This document shows positions 7,367 to 16,708 of a stretch of 35,554 bases of DNA, piece by piece (position 1 is the first letter of the stretch; each line of letters begins with the position of its first letter). Both the position numbers and the translations under genes were made by a program. The stretch is taken from NCBI RefSeq assembly GCF_006335005.1, contig NZ_VDMP01000018.1, forward strand, positions 35,611 to 71,164. Reading direction: 5' to 3'. The notes under the pieces were generated by a model that had not been told where the DNA came from, searched no databases, and saw only the letters and a list, made by a program, of their open reading frames with translations. This DNA is from Nocardioides albidus (GTDB taxonomy: Bacteria > Actinomycetota > Actinomycetes > Propionibacteriales > Nocardioidaceae).

Positions 7367-8479
7367 TTGCCGGTCACCGTTCTCGTCGATCCCGACCACG
7401 CCGGTCATCACTTCCAGGCCGTGGCGAACGTCGGCGCCGTCGCCCGTCGCTCCGGTCCGGTCGTCCTGCTCACCTCCGTCGGTGCGTCGAGGACGCCGTC
7501 GTTCGGGACCTTCCTCGCCGGCGGCGACGTCGAGGTCCGGGAGGTCTTCGCCGAGCGACAGGTGCCGACCGAGACCATGATCGAGGAGATCGTGCGGGTG
7601 TGCCGGTCCGAGGACGTCGCCACGGTCGTGCTGATGGACGCCGACCAGGCGCTGAAGCGCTGGTGGCTGAAGGCCCCCCGGGCGTTCGGCGACGTCCGCC
7701 GACCACGGGTCGTGTTCATGCTCACGCGCTACCCCGCCCGCGCCCGGATCACGGATCCGTGGCTGTGGCGGCTCAAGGCGCCCAAGGCGCTCCTGGTCGC
7801 GATCTCCCGCGCCAACCGATCCGTGGACCGGGTCGCCGGCTTCGCCGGTCGTGACGACATGTCGGCCGGCTGGCTGGTCAAGCGGACCCGCGACCCGGAC
7901 CTCTGCAGCGCCCACGCGGCGGACAGTGACGCCCTCCGCGCGCGCCATGGACTGCCGCTCGACCGCCAGCTGGTGGGGATCTTCGGAGTCCTCAGCGAGC
8001 GCCGCAACATCCCGCTGATCTGGGAGGCGATGCAGCGGTCCGGCGCCGAGGCCGACCTCCTCCTCGCCGGGGCCCAGGACCCCGACGTCCGCGCCTGGGT
8101 CGACGCCACGGCCAGGGAGCACCCGGGGCGGCTTCACTGCTTCGACGACTTCCTGCCCAACGAGACGATCGACGAGCTCGTCGCAGCCTGCGACGTCGCC
8201 CCCATCGCCCTGACCAACAACGGCCCCAGCGGGATCATGGGCAAGGCCATCGCCGCCGGAGTGCCGGTGGTCACGGCCGGATCGGTCGTCCGGGCCCGCG
8301 AGATCGAGGCGTCCGGCTGCGGCCTCACGGCCGACCTCACCGCCGAGAGCCTGGGCACCGCGATCCGCGCGGCGCTCGAGCGCCGGACGCCGTGGGAGAA
8401 CAGACTGCCCCCGGCGACCGCGGAGGAGTTCGCGAGGAACCTGCTCGGAGTCGACGAGAACGGCCTGCTTCCCCAGTGA
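7367..8479 (+). CDS. Glycosyltransferase, GT-B fold (GT4-like)
   Basis: I choose TTG at 7367 because AGGAG (7356-7360) sits 6 nt before it and the protein then starts directly with the first strand, LPVTVLVDPDHAGHHFQAV. A GTG at 7328 would add 13 residues without fold. The 370-residue protein has the donor-domain opening VGIFGVLSERRNIPLIWEAM, a LLLAGAQDP strand and ALTNNGPSGIMGKAIAAGVPVV, which carries the usual serine/glycine sugar-nucleotide loop. The sequence is more divergent than its neighbours, so the GT4 label is moderate and the donor unknown. It starts a plus-strand unit with two methyltransferases and is divergent from the FkbM gene at 7191; the 175 bp between the starts should hold both promoters. 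Confidence 0.78.
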   Translation: MPVTVLVDPDHAGHHFQAVANVGAVARRSGPVVLLTSVGASRTPSFGTFLAGGDVEVREVFAERQVPTETMIEEIVRVCRSEDVATVVLMDADQALKRWWLKAPRAFGDVRRPRVVFMLTRYPARARITDPWLWRLKAPKALLVAISRANRSVDRVAGFAGRDDMSAGWLVKRTRDPDLCSAHAADSDALRARHGLPLDRQLVGIFGVLSERRNIPLIWEAMQRSGAEADLLLAGAQDPDVRAWVDATAREHPGRLHCFDDFLPNETIDELVAACDVAPIALTNNGPSGIMGKAIAAGVPVVTAGSVVRAREIEASGCGLTADLTAESLGTAIRAALERRTPWENRLPPATAEEFARNLLGVDENGLLPQ

Positions 8480-8566
8480 CCACGACCGGCGTCCGTCGTT
8501 GGACCGGACGTCTCGCGAGGGGTCGCGCAGGCAGCACCTTTCTATCCCCCTGAGGAAGGAACCACC

Positions 8567-9238
8567 ATGCACCGCCTGGTCCGCGCGACCGTCCGCCCCG
8601 TCGTGCTCGCCGTCAACACGCCGGTGGCGCGACGACGAACCAACCGTCTGGTCGCCGAGTCCGGCGCGTCCATCAAGCTGGAGATCGGTGGACTCGAGCC
8701 GCGTCCCGGTTGGCTGGTCACCAACGTCAGCGCGGTCACCAGGAACTACCTCGACGCCAGCACCCGCTGGCCGCTCGCCGACGGCCAGGCCGCGCTGGTG
8801 TACGCCGACAACGTGATCGAGCACCTGACCTTGGACCAGGGACGCCGGCTCATGCGTGAGGCCTTCCGGTGCCTCGAGCCCGGCGGCGTCATCCGGCTGG
8901 TCACGCCCGACCTGCGCAAGCACATCGACGCCTATCTCGACGGGTCGGCCGCCGTCGACGGCGACCTGGCCGCGGCGTACCGGGAGATCGGTGTGCGGAT
9001 CGAGCATGCCGTCGATCTGGTCCGCACGCCGGTCGAGAACTTCCTCCACCACCTCGGCTACGTGTACGACGCCGACGCGTTGGGTGCGGAGCTGCGGGCG
9101 GCCGGTTTCACCGAGGTCCGCGAGTGCCCGGTCGGTCGCAGCGACGTTCCGGAGCTGGGCGGCATCGACCGGCGGACGGACGAGGGCCCGGCGCAGATGG
9201 CGTTCGAGGCCGTCCGCCCCGGGACGGGGACCCGATGA
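8567..9238 (+). CDS. Class I SAM-dependent methyltransferase (COG4627-like)
   Basis: This 223-residue protein lacks the usual N-terminal glycine-rich motif I but has a clear methyltransferase core. IKLEIGGLEPRPGWLVTNVS is followed by LVYADNVIEHLTLDQGRRLM, then REAFRCLEPGGVIRLVTPDL, the strand-4 and post-motif pattern of predicted SAM methyltransferases in polysaccharide loci. ATG at 8567 has an AGGAAGGAA ribosome site directly upstream, which fixes the start. It lies 87 nt after the glycosyltransferase and overlaps the next methyltransferase by 4 nt. Its likely role is O-methylation of a sugar; the substrate is unknown. Confidence 0.75.
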   Translation: MHRLVRATVRPVVLAVNTPVARRRTNRLVAESGASIKLEIGGLEPRPGWLVTNVSAVTRNYLDASTRWPLADGQAALVYADNVIEHLTLDQGRRLMREAFRCLEPGGVIRLVTPDLRKHIDAYLDGSAAVDGDLAAAYREIGVRIEHAVDLVRTPVENFLHHLGYVYDADALGAELRAAGFTEVRECPVGRSDVPELGGIDRRTDEGPAQMAFEAVRPGTGTR

Positions 9239-10059
9239 CCGAGCAGGGGCCGGGCTTCGATCCGGTCATCGCGGCCCAGGCGTCGAGCCATGGGGAGGGG
9301 CATGACTACGTGGCCGGCTCGCCCCATCTGCGGCACGCGACCCTGCGCGACATGGTCGAGCGACGCCTGCAGACCGTCGTCTCCGAGATCATCGGCCGCA
9401 AGGGCGGCTGCCGGGCGCTCGAGATCGGCGGCGGACATGGCACCTTCAGCTCCTACCTGGCCGACGCCGGCGCGTCGTTGACGGTGACGGAGGCGAGTCC
9501 TGCGAGCGCAGCGGTCCTGCGGCGCATCCTCGCCGACCGACCCGATGCCGAGGTGCGGCTCGACGACACCGGCGAGCGGATCCTCGAGTCGGGTGAGACG
9601 TGGGATCTCGTCGTCATGACCGCGGTCCTGCACCACATCCCCGACTACGTGGGCTATCTGAACCGTCTGGTCGACCTCATCGCCGAGGACGGCGCGCTGT
9701 TCACGGCACAGGACCCGCTCTACTACCCGCGACTGTCCCCCCTGCACCACCGCGCGCAGCGGGCGACGTACCTGGCGTGGCGACTGTTCCAGGGCAACTA
9801 CGCGCGGGGGCTGGCCACGCGCATGCGCCGCGTCACCGGGACGTACTCCGACACCGAGGAGTCCGACCTCGTCGAGTACCACGTCGTTCGCGACGGTGTG
9901 GACGAGCAGGCCATCGTCACCGCGATGAGCGACCACTTCGAGACGGTCGACGTCTTCACCTACTGGTCGACCCAGGCGCCGATCTTCCAGCGTCTCGGTG
10001 AGCGCATGGCGCTGCGCTCCGAGTTCGGCATCGAGGCTCGCGGCCGCCGGCGCTCCTGA
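9235..10059 (+). CDS. Class I SAM-dependent methyltransferase
   Basis: The 274-residue protein has motif I ALEIGGGHGTFSSYLADAG, the acidic loop VTEASP, then WDLVVMTAVLHHIPDYVGYL and EDGALFTAQDPLYYP, which together define a Methyltransf_11/12-type enzyme. The C-terminal third (YLAWRLFQGNYARGLATRM onward) is a separate helical cap that probably binds the substrate. ATG at 9235 overlaps the previous stop (ATGA). The gene is last in its plus-strand unit and stops 18 nt before the convergent FkbM gene at 10078. It is probably another sugar O-methyltransferase, since four different methyltransferases of this kind lie within 5 kb. Confidence 0.8.
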   Translation: MTEQGPGFDPVIAAQASSHGEGHDYVAGSPHLRHATLRDMVERRLQTVVSEIIGRKGGCRALEIGGGHGTFSSYLADAGASLTVTEASPASAAVLRRILADRPDAEVRLDDTGERILESGETWDLVVMTAVLHHIPDYVGYLNRLVDLIAEDGALFTAQDPLYYPRLSPLHHRAQRATYLAWRLFQGNYARGLATRMRRVTGTYSDTEESDLVEYHVVRDGVDEQAIVTAMSDHFETVDVFTYWSTQAPIFQRLGERMALRSEFGIEARGRRRS

Positions 10060-10077
10060 CGGGCGTCGTCGCGCAGA

Positions 10078-10740
10078 TCATCCCTCGCGCACGAACAGGT
10101 AGTTGAGCCCCTCGATGTGGTAGAGCGTGTAGCCGTGGCGGCGCAGCAGTCGGGTGGACGCCAGGACCGCCGTGATGCGGTGGTCGTCGAACTCGACACA
10201 CAGGCAGCGCGGTCTCACGCCCTCCTCCAACATCACCCGCAGCACGGCGTGCTCGGCCCCTTCGATGTCCAGCTTGAGGACGTCCGGTACGACGCCGACC
10301 CGCGCGACGAGGTCCTTCGGGCCGACCACCGGGAAGGTGTCGGTGCCCTGGACGCCGACGCTGGCGGTCGTGGCGTTGCCGATCATCCATGACTCGTCGA
10401 ACGTCGCGTCCTGCGCGAACTCGACCTCGCCGGTGGTGGTCCACAGTCCCACGGGAAGGACCTCGAGGCGATCCGCGAAGTCCGCGAGGTACGCCCGGGC
10501 CGCGGGGGTGGGATCGACGGTGACGACGCGGTAGCCGAGACGGTCGAGTTCGAGGTCGAACGACACGTCCGTGCCGGCGCCCACGCAGACGGCGACGGCA
10601 CCGGGCCGGATGTCCGGGATCCACCATCCGCCGTAGAAGGTGCCGAAGCGCACCATCGTCGGCGGTCGCAGTGGTCGCAGGACACCCTCGAGGAGGAAGA
10701 TCTTGAGCTTCGTCGTCGCCTTGAACCAGAACGTCGTCAT
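10078..10740 (-). CDS. FkbM-family SAM-dependent methyltransferase
   Basis: This 220-residue protein carries AVCVGAGTDVSFDLELDRLG as motif I, a VTVDPTP acidic loop, WTTTGEVEFAQD, and the FkbM centre VLKLDIEGAEHAVLRVMLEE followed by CVEFDDHRI. It is a different branch from the FkbM protein at 6478-7191. ATG at 10740 overlaps the stop of the GT4 gene by 4 nt. It is the last gene of the long minus-strand operon that begins with the BY-kinase at 18112. Methylation of a sugar hydroxyl, perhaps on the terminal residue, is the family expectation; the true substrate cannot be seen. Confidence 0.83.
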   Translation of the reverse strand: MTTFWFKATTKLKIFLLEGVLRPLRPPTMVRFGTFYGGWWIPDIRPGAVAVCVGAGTDVSFDLELDRLGYRVVTVDPTPAARAYLADFADRLEVLPVGLWTTTGEVEFAQDATFDESWMIGNATTASVGVQGTDTFPVVGPKDLVARVGVVPDVLKLDIEGAEHAVLRVMLEEGVRPRCLCVEFDDHRITAVLASTRLLRRHGYTLYHIEGLNYLFVREG

Positions 10741-11837
10741 GACCGGCCCTCCGCCCGCAGAGCGGCGGTGCGCCACTCGAGCTGCTCGTGAACGTTGCGC
10801 GCCCATCCGGGCGACGAGATGCGTGCGCTGAGCCGGCGACTGATGGCGGACATCGCGGCGAGGTCGTCGGCGGGCTGCGCCGACATCCGCGCCATCGCTG
10901 TGGCGAGTGCCCCGGCGTCGGCCCGCGGCACCACCCAGCCGTTCTGGCCGTCCTGCACGAAGAACGGCGCGGCACCGACGAAGTACGTCGAGATGATCGG
11001 CAGCCCGCTGAGGGCGCCCTCGTGGAGAACGACCCCGTAGGGCTCCTCCCGCGAGGGGACCACGAGGCAGGACGCGCGACCCATCAGCTCGGCCACGGCC
11101 GGGGGCTGGAGGAAGCCGTGGAGGGTGACGCGGGGAAGCCCGCTGAACGCGTTCTCGAGGGGGCCGATCCCCACCACGTCGAGGTCCCAGGGGTCGTCGG
11201 TCTGCTCGCGGTAGCGCGCGTACGCCTCGGCGAGGATGTCGGCGCCCTTGTGGTGGACCAGGCGCAGGCAGGCCACGAACCTGCGGCGGGCCGCGATGTC
11301 GTCGGCCGCGACCGGGTCGGCTCCGAAAAGGTCGGAGTCCGCGGACAGCGATCCTCGGATCACCTCTCCCTCGCCGAAGCCCAGGCGGCGCGCGAAGAAC
11401 TCCGTGCGGTCGCTCGGCACCATGACGCAGTCGAAGAGCGACCTCACCCAGACCGGCGCGACGGCGCGCCCCAGCCATTGCTTGGGGCGGTTGCGCCACA
11501 CGTTGTCCATCCACAGCACGCGCAGGGTGCCCGCGGGCAGGCCTTTCAGGACCTGCCGGTAGTAGGGCAGGTGCCAGGAGTGGACGAGGACGGCGTCGGG
11601 GGCGAAGGCCTCGACGGCCGCCGTCAGGTCGGCGGGGTCGGGCCGGCCCTCGTAGATGAAGGTCTTCGCGTACTCGTGGAGCCGGTCGTCGAAGGCCGTG
11701 TCGGGGGTGGCCCGCGGGGCGGCGATCAGCAGGTCCACGCCGCGCGCGGCGAGATGCCGACTGGCGGCCTCGTTGAAACCGGTCCAGCCCATCGCCAGGA
11801 CGGCCACCCGGAGCGGGCCGGTTCGCCGTTCAGCCAT
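10737..11837 (-). CDS. GT4-family glycosyltransferase
   Basis: The 366-residue protein starts with LRVAVLAMGWTGFNEAASRH, has an acceptor-side VLVHSWHLPYY, the donor-domain FVACLRLVHHKGADILAEAY and a textbook SCLVVPSREEPYGVVLHEGA, where the E-x7-E pair binds the nucleotide-sugar. This is firm GT4 evidence. ATG at 11837 overlaps the stop of the upstream methyltransferase by 8 nt, and its own stop overlaps the FkbM start by 4 nt. It is the only glycosyltransferase in the nine-gene operon, so the operon seems devoted to modification more than to chain building. Confidence 0.9.
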   Translation of the reverse strand: MAERRTGPLRVAVLAMGWTGFNEAASRHLAARGVDLLIAAPRATPDTAFDDRLHEYAKTFIYEGRPDPADLTAAVEAFAPDAVLVHSWHLPYYRQVLKGLPAGTLRVLWMDNVWRNRPKQWLGRAVAPVWVRSLFDCVMVPSDRTEFFARRLGFGEGEVIRGSLSADSDLFGADPVAADDIAARRRFVACLRLVHHKGADILAEAYARYREQTDDPWDLDVVGIGPLENAFSGLPRVTLHGFLQPPAVAELMGRASCLVVPSREEPYGVVLHEGALSGLPIISTYFVGAAPFFVQDGQNGWVVPRADAGALATAMARMSAQPADDLAAMSAISRRLSARISSPGWARNVHEQLEWRTAALRAEGRS

Positions 11838-12849
11838 GGCCGGGCGTCGTCGCGTCGGCGAGCGCCGCCCCGTCGACGCGGCGCAACCAGAGCGAGGAGG
11901 GCGGGTTGGGGTCGTCGGCGACCCGGACGTAGTCCGAGAAGCGCCCTGTCAGGAACGCCTCGTCGTGATGGCGCACCAGCGGGGTGGACAGCTCCACCCG
12001 GAACGAGGAGTTGAAGGCCAGGAACGTCTGGACCGTCATCGCCTCGTTCCAGTACACCGGCCATCTCTCGCCGAACATCCAGAAGTCCGCGGGATAGGGG
12101 GTGTTGAAGGGGAACGGGACGTCGTGGATGTGCACGATCACCCCCGGTCGCAGGCGCGGCAGCACCTCGAGCAGGAGGAACGCCACGTCGGAGTCGATCT
12201 TGAAGGTGTGGGAGGAGTCGATGAACAGCACGTCCCCGGCCTCGAGCTCGGTGAACCGGTCCAGGGGGACGTTCTGGACGAAGTCCTGGATCAGCTCGAT
12301 CCCGTCGATCGTCCGCAGCGCGTCGTACGGATAGGGCTCGACGCAGCTGACCTGCAGCGGGTGCCCCTCCTCGGCGTTCGCCGCGGCCGCGAGGCTGGCG
12401 TAGTAGGTGGAGAGGCCGGAGCCGACCTCGAGGTAGCGGCGCGGCTTCTCCTCGCGCAGCGTGTAGTAGAGCGTCCGCGCGTCGAAGAGCGGGTAGCCCG
12501 GCCCGAAGCCGCGCTGCTGGTTGTCGGCCCAGCTGCCGGCCCGGCGGCGGTAGTCGTCCTCCCAGCGGTCGGCCAGGGCGGCCAGTCGGTCGCGCAGCGC
12601 GGCCACATCGACGTCGAGACCGACCAGGTCGCTGGGGCGGTCCCAGCGGTCGCGCGTCTCCTGGAGCTCCTCGAGCACCGGAAGCACCGAGTAGTAGTCG
12701 TCGCGCTTGACGATGTTGTAGCCGCAGGCGGCGGCGAGCCTGCGGGTCAGGCGGACCCGGCCGCGGCGCCACCGGAAGACCAGGCGGTCGAGCAGCTCGA
12801 CCAGGAACGACGGCAGGAAGCGGGCGGCCCTCTGCTTGGGGCTGGTCAT
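11830..12849 (-). CDS. Class I SAM-dependent methyltransferase (Methyltransf_24-like)
   Basis: The 339-residue protein has a basic N-terminal segment (residues 1-40), then [20 protein letters not shown] leading into motif [16 protein letters not shown], the SCVEPYP acidic loop, [17 protein letters not shown] and [12 protein letters not shown]. The order EVGSG...FIDSSH...HIHD is that of the Methyltransf_24 group, which includes sugar and natural-product O-methyltransferases using a metal bound by acidic and histidine residues. ATG at 12849 overlaps the preceding SDR stop (12846) by 4 nt. What it methylates is unknown. Confidence 0.8.
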   Translation of the reverse strand: MTSPKQRAARFLPSFLVELLDRLVFRWRRGRVRLTRRLAAACGYNIVKRDDYYSVLPVLEELQETRDRWDRPSDLVGLDVDVAALRDRLAALADRWEDDYRRRAGSWADNQQRGFGPGYPLFDARTLYYTLREEKPRRYLEVGSGLSTYYASLAAAANAEEGHPLQVSCVEPYPYDALRTIDGIELIQDFVQNVPLDRFTELEAGDVLFIDSSHTFKIDSDVAFLLLEVLPRLRPGVIVHIHDVPFPFNTPYPADFWMFGERWPVYWNEAMTVQTFLAFNSSFRVELSTPLVRHHDEAFLTGRFSDYVRVADDPNPPSSLWLRRVDGAALADATTPGHG

Positions 12850-13586
12850 GACGTCAACCCGCCGTCGACGACGATCACCTGTCCGGTGAGATAGGAGTTG
12901 CGCGGATCGACGAGGAACTGGACCACGCGCGCGATGTCGGCGGGCTCACCCAGACGGCCGGCGGGCGTGCGGCGCACGATCTGCTGGAGCTGGTCCTCGT
13001 CGAGCCCGTGGCTCATCTCGGTGCGGAGGTAGCCGGGCGCGATGCTGTTCACGGTGATGCCGCGTGAGCCGAGCTCTCGGGCGAGCGCGCGGGTCAGGCC
13101 GTCCAGGGCCGCCTTGGTGGCGCTGTAGACCGTCAGCCCGCGATAGCCCGAGATGCCCACGATCGAGGAGATGTTCACGATCGCCCCGGACCGGCGTGCG
13201 AGCATCCGCCGGCTGACCAGGCGCGTCACGTAGAGCGTGCCCTTGAGGTTGAGGTCGATGACGGTGTCGAGGTCCTCGTCGCTCATCATGCCGAGGATGC
13301 CGTCACGCGCGACGCCGGCGTTGTTGACGAGGACGTCGATGCGCCCCCATCGCTCGATGACCGCGTCGACGAACCGCTTGGCGTCGTCGGCGTCGGCGAG
13401 ATCGGCCGGCACGAACAGGAACCGGTCGGGCGCCTCGCTCGCCCACTCCTCCACGGCCGGGGTCGCGGAGCGCGAGCACGTCGCAACCCTGCTCCCGTCG
13501 TCGAGGAACTCGCGCACGATGCCCGCGCCGAGTCCTCTGCTGCCACCGGTGACGACCACGACACGCGGGTCGTTCTGCTCGCTCAT
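12846..13586 (-). CDS. FabG-like short-chain dehydrogenase/reductase
   Basis: Classic SDR of 246 residues: [11 protein letters not shown] (TGxxxGxG), [12 protein letters not shown], a serine in [18 protein letters not shown] (YxxxK) and [13 protein letters not shown], ending in VIVVDGGL. This is closest to 3-oxoacyl-ACP reductases, which reduce a beta-keto group on an acyl carrier protein with NADPH. ATG at 13586 overlaps the AMP-ligase stop by 4 nt, with AGGAAGGCAGAGG just upstream. With an ACP and an AMP-ligase in the same operon, a 3-hydroxyacyl product bound to ACP is a reasonable guess. A sugar or alcohol substrate cannot be excluded. Confidence 0.88.
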   Translation of the reverse strand: MSEQNDPRVVVVTGGSRGLGAGIVREFLDDGSRVATCSRSATPAVEEWASEAPDRFLFVPADLADADDAKRFVDAVIERWGRIDVLVNNAGVARDGILGMMSDEDLDTVIDLNLKGTLYVTRLVSRRMLARRSGAIVNISSIVGISGYRGLTVYSATKAALDGLTRALARELGSRGITVNSIAPGYLRTEMSHGLDEDQLQQIVRRTPAGRLGEPADIARVVQFLVDPRNSYLTGQVIVVDGGLTS

Positions 13587-14965
13587 CCTCTGCCTTCCTG
13601 GGGGATATCCCTGCGAACGATCTTGCTTCCGCGGACGGGGATCTCGTCGACGAAACGGATGCTGCGCGGTCGTGCCGCCCCGGCGAGGTCGGCACACGCC
13701 TCGCCGATCGCCGCCTTGACCCGGGCCGGGTCGGCGCCGGGCGCCGGCACCACGTCGACCGCGACGATGTTTCCGGTCAAGGCACTGGGTCGGCCCCAGA
13801 CGCGGGCGACGGCGACGCCGGGGACGGAGCTGACCCGCTCCTCGATCGGGAGCGGATGCACCTTGGTCCCACCGACGTTGATGATGTCGCTGGACCGGCC
13901 ACGGAACTCGACCCGGTCGCCGACGAGCTCGACAAGGTCGCCGGTCGCGCGCCAGCCGTCGGGGTCCTCGACCGGCGGGTCGCCGTGGTAGCCGAGCATG
14001 CCCACGCGAGAGCGGACCCACAGCTCGCCGTCGACGATCCGCATCGCGACATCGGCGTCGTCGCCGCGCTCGAGGACGCTGCGGGACAGGCCGGCCCGTC
14101 GGTCCTTGACCGAGCCGCTGGAGCCGAACTCGGAGGCGGCGTACACCTGCGAGATGGCCGCGTCGGGAAAGGTCCGCTCGAGCTGGGCGAGGAGCGGACC
14201 CGGCACCGCCTCGCCGCCCAGGGTGATCTGGCGCAGGCTCGGTGCGGGAGCGCCGTCGGCGGCCAGCTCGGTGAGCAGGAAGCGCCAGTACGTCGGTGTG
14301 GCGCTCGCGTGAGTGACGCCGAGCTCGCGCATCGCGCGCAGGCCGGCGCGGGGCGTCCGCGGGGCAGGGGCGACGAGCGTCGCCCGGGCGGCGGCGACAT
14401 GGAGCAGCACCTGCAGGCCGGCGAACTGGTGCAGGCCGTAGGCCAGCAGCCAGCGCTCGTGAGGGGTCTCCCGGACCCGGTGCACGCCCCGGACCAGTCG
14501 GGACCAGTCGTGGCGCACGCCGCGCGGGGCGCCGGTGGTGCCGGTGGTGAGGATCAGGTGTGGGCGGGCGTCGGCCGCTGGGGACGACTGCGCGCCTGCG
14601 GCGCCGGGGACGGTCGGCCAGACCGTGTGGTCGAGGACCTCGGCGTCGCCGGCGTCGAGGTCGGGGTCGGCGCTCAGCACGACGGTGTGGTCGAACCGGG
14701 CGGCGAGCTCGGCCACCGACTCGGGCTCGGCCGGAGGGAACTGGCACAGCTCGACGCCGCAGGCGGACGCGGCGGCGAGCAGCGCGATGACCCGCGCCGC
14801 GTCGCCGTCGAAGGTCGCGAAGCGCCGCAGCCCGCGGGAGGTCAGCTCGGCGGCGTAGCCCTCGGCTCGCGCGAGAAGCTCGCCGTAGGAGACGACCTGC
14901 TCGTGGATGACCACCGCTGCGCGGTCGGGGCCTTCCTCGGCGGCGCGACGAAGCAGCTCGATCAC
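13583..14965 (-). CDS. Acyl-AMP ligase (ANL superfamily)
   Basis: The 460-residue enzyme has the ANL core motifs: the phosphate loop [11 protein letters not shown], the aromatic/acidic QVYAASEFG, the ATP-ribose motif [10 protein letters not shown], the hinge [20 protein letters not shown], and a C-terminal GSKIVRRD carrying the lysine that acts in adenylation. It would activate a carboxylic acid with ATP and pass it to CoA or to a carrier-protein thiol. The ACP at 16400 is the obvious partner. GTG at 14965 overlaps the acyltransferase stop (GTGA), which decides the start; the frame stays open upstream only through that gene. At 460 residues it is shorter than typical acyl-CoA synthetases. The acyl substrate is unknown. 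Confidence 0.87.
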   Translation of the reverse strand: MIELLRRAAEEGPDRAAVVIHEQVVSYGELLARAEGYAAELTSRGLRRFATFDGDAARVIALLAAASACGVELCQFPPAEPESVAELAARFDHTVVLSADPDLDAGDAEVLDHTVWPTVPGAAGAQSSPAADARPHLILTTGTTGAPRGVRHDWSRLVRGVHRVRETPHERWLLAYGLHQFAGLQVLLHVAAARATLVAPAPRTPRAGLRAMRELGVTHASATPTYWRFLLTELAADGAPAPSLRQITLGGEAVPGPLLAQLERTFPDAAISQVYAASEFGSSGSVKDRRAGLSRSVLERGDDADVAMRIVDGELWVRSRVGMLGYHGDPPVEDPDGWRATGDLVELVGDRVEFRGRSSDIINVGGTKVHPLPIEERVSSVPGVAVARVWGRPSALTGNIVAVDVVPAPGADPARVKAAIGEACADLAGAARPRSIRFVDEIPVRGSKIVRRDIPQEGRG

Positions 14966-15570
14966 GCCTCCGCTGCCCCTTCCGGGCTCCGCTTGGCGAC
15001 ACGTCGCGCCGGGTTGCCGAGGACCACGGTGTCCGGGGGCACGTCGGACAGGACGACGGAGTTGGCGCCGACCATCGCGTTCCTGCCGACGGTCACGCCA
15101 CCGACGACGACGGCGTTCGCGCCGAGCACGACATCGTCCTCGATGGTGGGGAACTCCTGCTCCCGGCCGTGCGCGTCGTCGTAGTACTTGGCCGCCAGCA
15201 CCACGCCGCCGGCGAAGGTGACGTTGCTGCCGATCCGCGCGCCGTAGCCCATCGTGACGCCGACCGGATGCATGAGTCGCAGGCCCGGGCCGATCTCCAT
15301 CCCCGCTCCGAAGTCGGCGCCGATCAGGACGTTGCCGAGGGTGCGCAGCCCCTCGGCCGCACGCATCCGTCCGGACCGGGCCAGGCACTGCTGAGCGCGC
15401 ACGATGATCGACGCGAGCGCCCCGGGCACGAACGGCAGGCGGAGCAGCACGTGCAGCCAGCCGGGTCGGGTGCCGGGCCGCAGGGCGGCGACATCGCTGA
15501 ACACCAGCTGCGAGAAGCCGAGCGTTACGGCCCCGTCCGTCGTCGGCCCGGGCGCGGCGGCGCGGCTCAT
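14962..15570 (-). CDS. Serine O-acetyltransferase-like hexapeptide acyltransferase
   Basis: The 202-residue protein has an N-terminal helical part, then a left-handed beta-helix with CysE-type features: [33 protein letters not shown], an extended loop [15 protein letters not shown], then [40 protein letters not shown] and PARRV. The active-site histidine (in RLMHPVG) is present. CysE-like enzymes in polysaccharide loci usually O-acetylate sugars from acetyl-CoA. Because ACP and AMP-ligase genes flank it, it could instead use an acyl-ACP, which is inference. ATG at 15570 overlaps the upstream methyltransferase stop by 4 nt and its own stop overlaps the ligase start by 4 nt. Confidence 0.83.
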   Translation of the reverse strand: MSRAAAPGPTTDGAVTLGFSQLVFSDVAALRPGTRPGWLHVLLRLPFVPGALASIIVRAQQCLARSGRMRAAEGLRTLGNVLIGADFGAGMEIGPGLRLMHPVGVTMGYGARIGSNVTFAGGVVLAAKYYDDAHGREQEFPTIEDDVVLGANAVVVGGVTVGRNAMVGANSVVLSDVPPDTVVLGNPARRVAKRSPEGAAEA

Positions 15571-16391
15571 CCGGCCCTCCGGGCCGAGAAGATCCCGTAG
15601 CCGAGTGTCTTGTCGTCCCACAGGCCTTCCAGGATGGCCAGTGAGCGGACGAAGACGTCGAGCTCGTCGGCGCCGATCAGGTCGACCACGGCGTCGTGGT
15701 GCCGCTCGGCGTTCGCGCGCCAAGCGGCGAAGGTCGGCCGGGTCTCGGCCGAGATGTCGGTCTCGACGTCGACCGTCAGGCCGTGCCGGGCGGCGTGCTC
15801 GGCGTACGCGGACAGCGGATCCATGCGTGCGGCGCCGAAGGCCGCGCGCAGCACGGCGAACTCCTCGCGGCGCTCGCGCAGCTCGAGGAACCCGATCTCG
15901 CGGCGCCGGATGATGTCGCAGAGCACGAGCCGTCCGCCCGGGGCGAGCACGCGGGCGGCCTCGCGGATCAGCGCCTCGCGATCGGGCATCAGGTGCGACG
16001 CCTCGAGCACCCAGACGCGATCGAATGAGGCGTCGGGGAGCCCGGTGTCGGTGCCGTCCCGCTGCTCGAAGCGGCCCGACAGGTCCAGTGCGGCGAAGCG
16101 ACCGCGCGCGGTGTCGACGCCGACCGCGCTGGTGGTGATGCCGAGCAGGTCGACGTCGTGCTCGGCCACGAGCCGGCTCGCCGGCCCGCCGGAGCCGCAG
16201 CCCACGTCGAGCACCCGCAGGCCGGGGGCCAGGTCGGCATGCTCGATCATCAGCGAGGTGAGGCGGTCGCTGGCCGTCGCGACCGGCTCGGCCGGATCTT
16301 CGAAGTATCCGTAGTGCAGGTCGTCGCCCATGAGGAGGGCCCACGCCCGGGTGACGCGGTCGTAGTGGGCGGCGGGGTCGTAGTCAGCCAT
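15567..16391 (-). CDS. SAM-dependent methyltransferase (natural-product/sterol-C-methyltransferase type)
   Basis: The 274-residue protein has the HYGYFEDP entry segment seen in small-molecule methyltransferases, motif I VLDVGCGSGGPASRL, ITTSAVGVDTAR, FDRVWVLEASHLMPDREAL and APGGRLVLCDIIRRR. This resembles enzymes acting on polyketide, tocopherol or sterol-like substrates more than FkbM sugar methyltransferases. It could therefore methylate the acyl group rather than the sugar. ATG at 16391 lies 8 nt after the ACP stop, and the stop overlaps the acyltransferase start by 4 nt. The substrate remains open. Confidence 0.83.
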   Translation of the reverse strand: MADYDPAAHYDRVTRAWALLMGDDLHYGYFEDPAEPVATASDRLTSLMIEHADLAPGLRVLDVGCGSGGPASRLVAEHDVDLLGITTSAVGVDTARGRFAALDLSGRFEQRDGTDTGLPDASFDRVWVLEASHLMPDREALIREAARVLAPGGRLVLCDIIRRREIGFLELRERREEFAVLRAAFGAARMDPLSAYAEHAARHGLTVDVETDISAETRPTFAAWRANAERHHDAVVDLIGADELDVFVRSLAILEGLWDDKTLGYGIFSARRAG

Positions 16392-16399
16392 CCCGCTGG

Positions 16400-16657
16400 T
16401 CAGACGGCCTCGGCCTCGACGGCTGCCCCGTAGTGGTCGAGCACCTCGGCCAGAGTCTGGGGAAGCTCGTCGGCCGAGCTGAAGGGATCGCTGCCGAACT
16501 CGTCCTCGAGCAGGGCGGACAACTCGGCGGTCTCCAGGGAGTCCAGGCCGACGCCGTCGGCGTACAGCGGCGCGTCGAGGGGGGAGGCGGGGTCCTTCTT
16601 GATGCGGCCGAGGAACTCGCGGATGACGTTCTCGGCGGCGATGCGAGGGCTAGCCAC
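16400..16657 (-). CDS. Acyl carrier protein
   Basis: The 85-residue acidic protein has the carrier-protein signature GVGLDSLETAEL, with Ser40 as the phosphopantetheine site, followed by SALLEDEFG. It would hold an acyl group as a thioester for the neighbouring AMP-ligase, FabG-like SDR and acyltransferase. I prefer GTG at 16657; a GTG at 16669 would add four residues and neither has a strong ribosome site. It is not the housekeeping fatty-acid ACP judging by its location, second in a minus-strand operon 51 nt after the BY-kinase stop and 8 nt before the methyltransferase start. A peptidyl carrier role is also possible. Confidence 0.87.
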   Translation of the reverse strand: MASPRIAAENVIREFLGRIKKDPASPLDAPLYADGVGLDSLETAELSALLEDEFGSDPFSSADELPQTLAEVLDHYGAAVEAEAV

Positions 16658-16708
16658 GGGGAATCTCACTTCGCTTTCGTTAGGGGGTGCCCACCACAAC
16701 GAGCGACA

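Noticed and set aside
5399..9052. A 1217-codon open frame on the minus strand spanning several genes
   Set aside because: Only its last 360 codons (5399-6481) resemble a protein family. The rest is arginine/alanine/glycine-rich shadow of the FkbM, glycosyltransferase and methyltransferase genes, caused by high G+C.
13583..15388. A 601-codon version of the AMP-ligase with a long N-terminal extension
   Set aside because: The extension is antisense-like sequence read through the acyltransferase gene in another frame; the GTG at 14965 overlapping the previous stop gives a normal ANL N-terminus.
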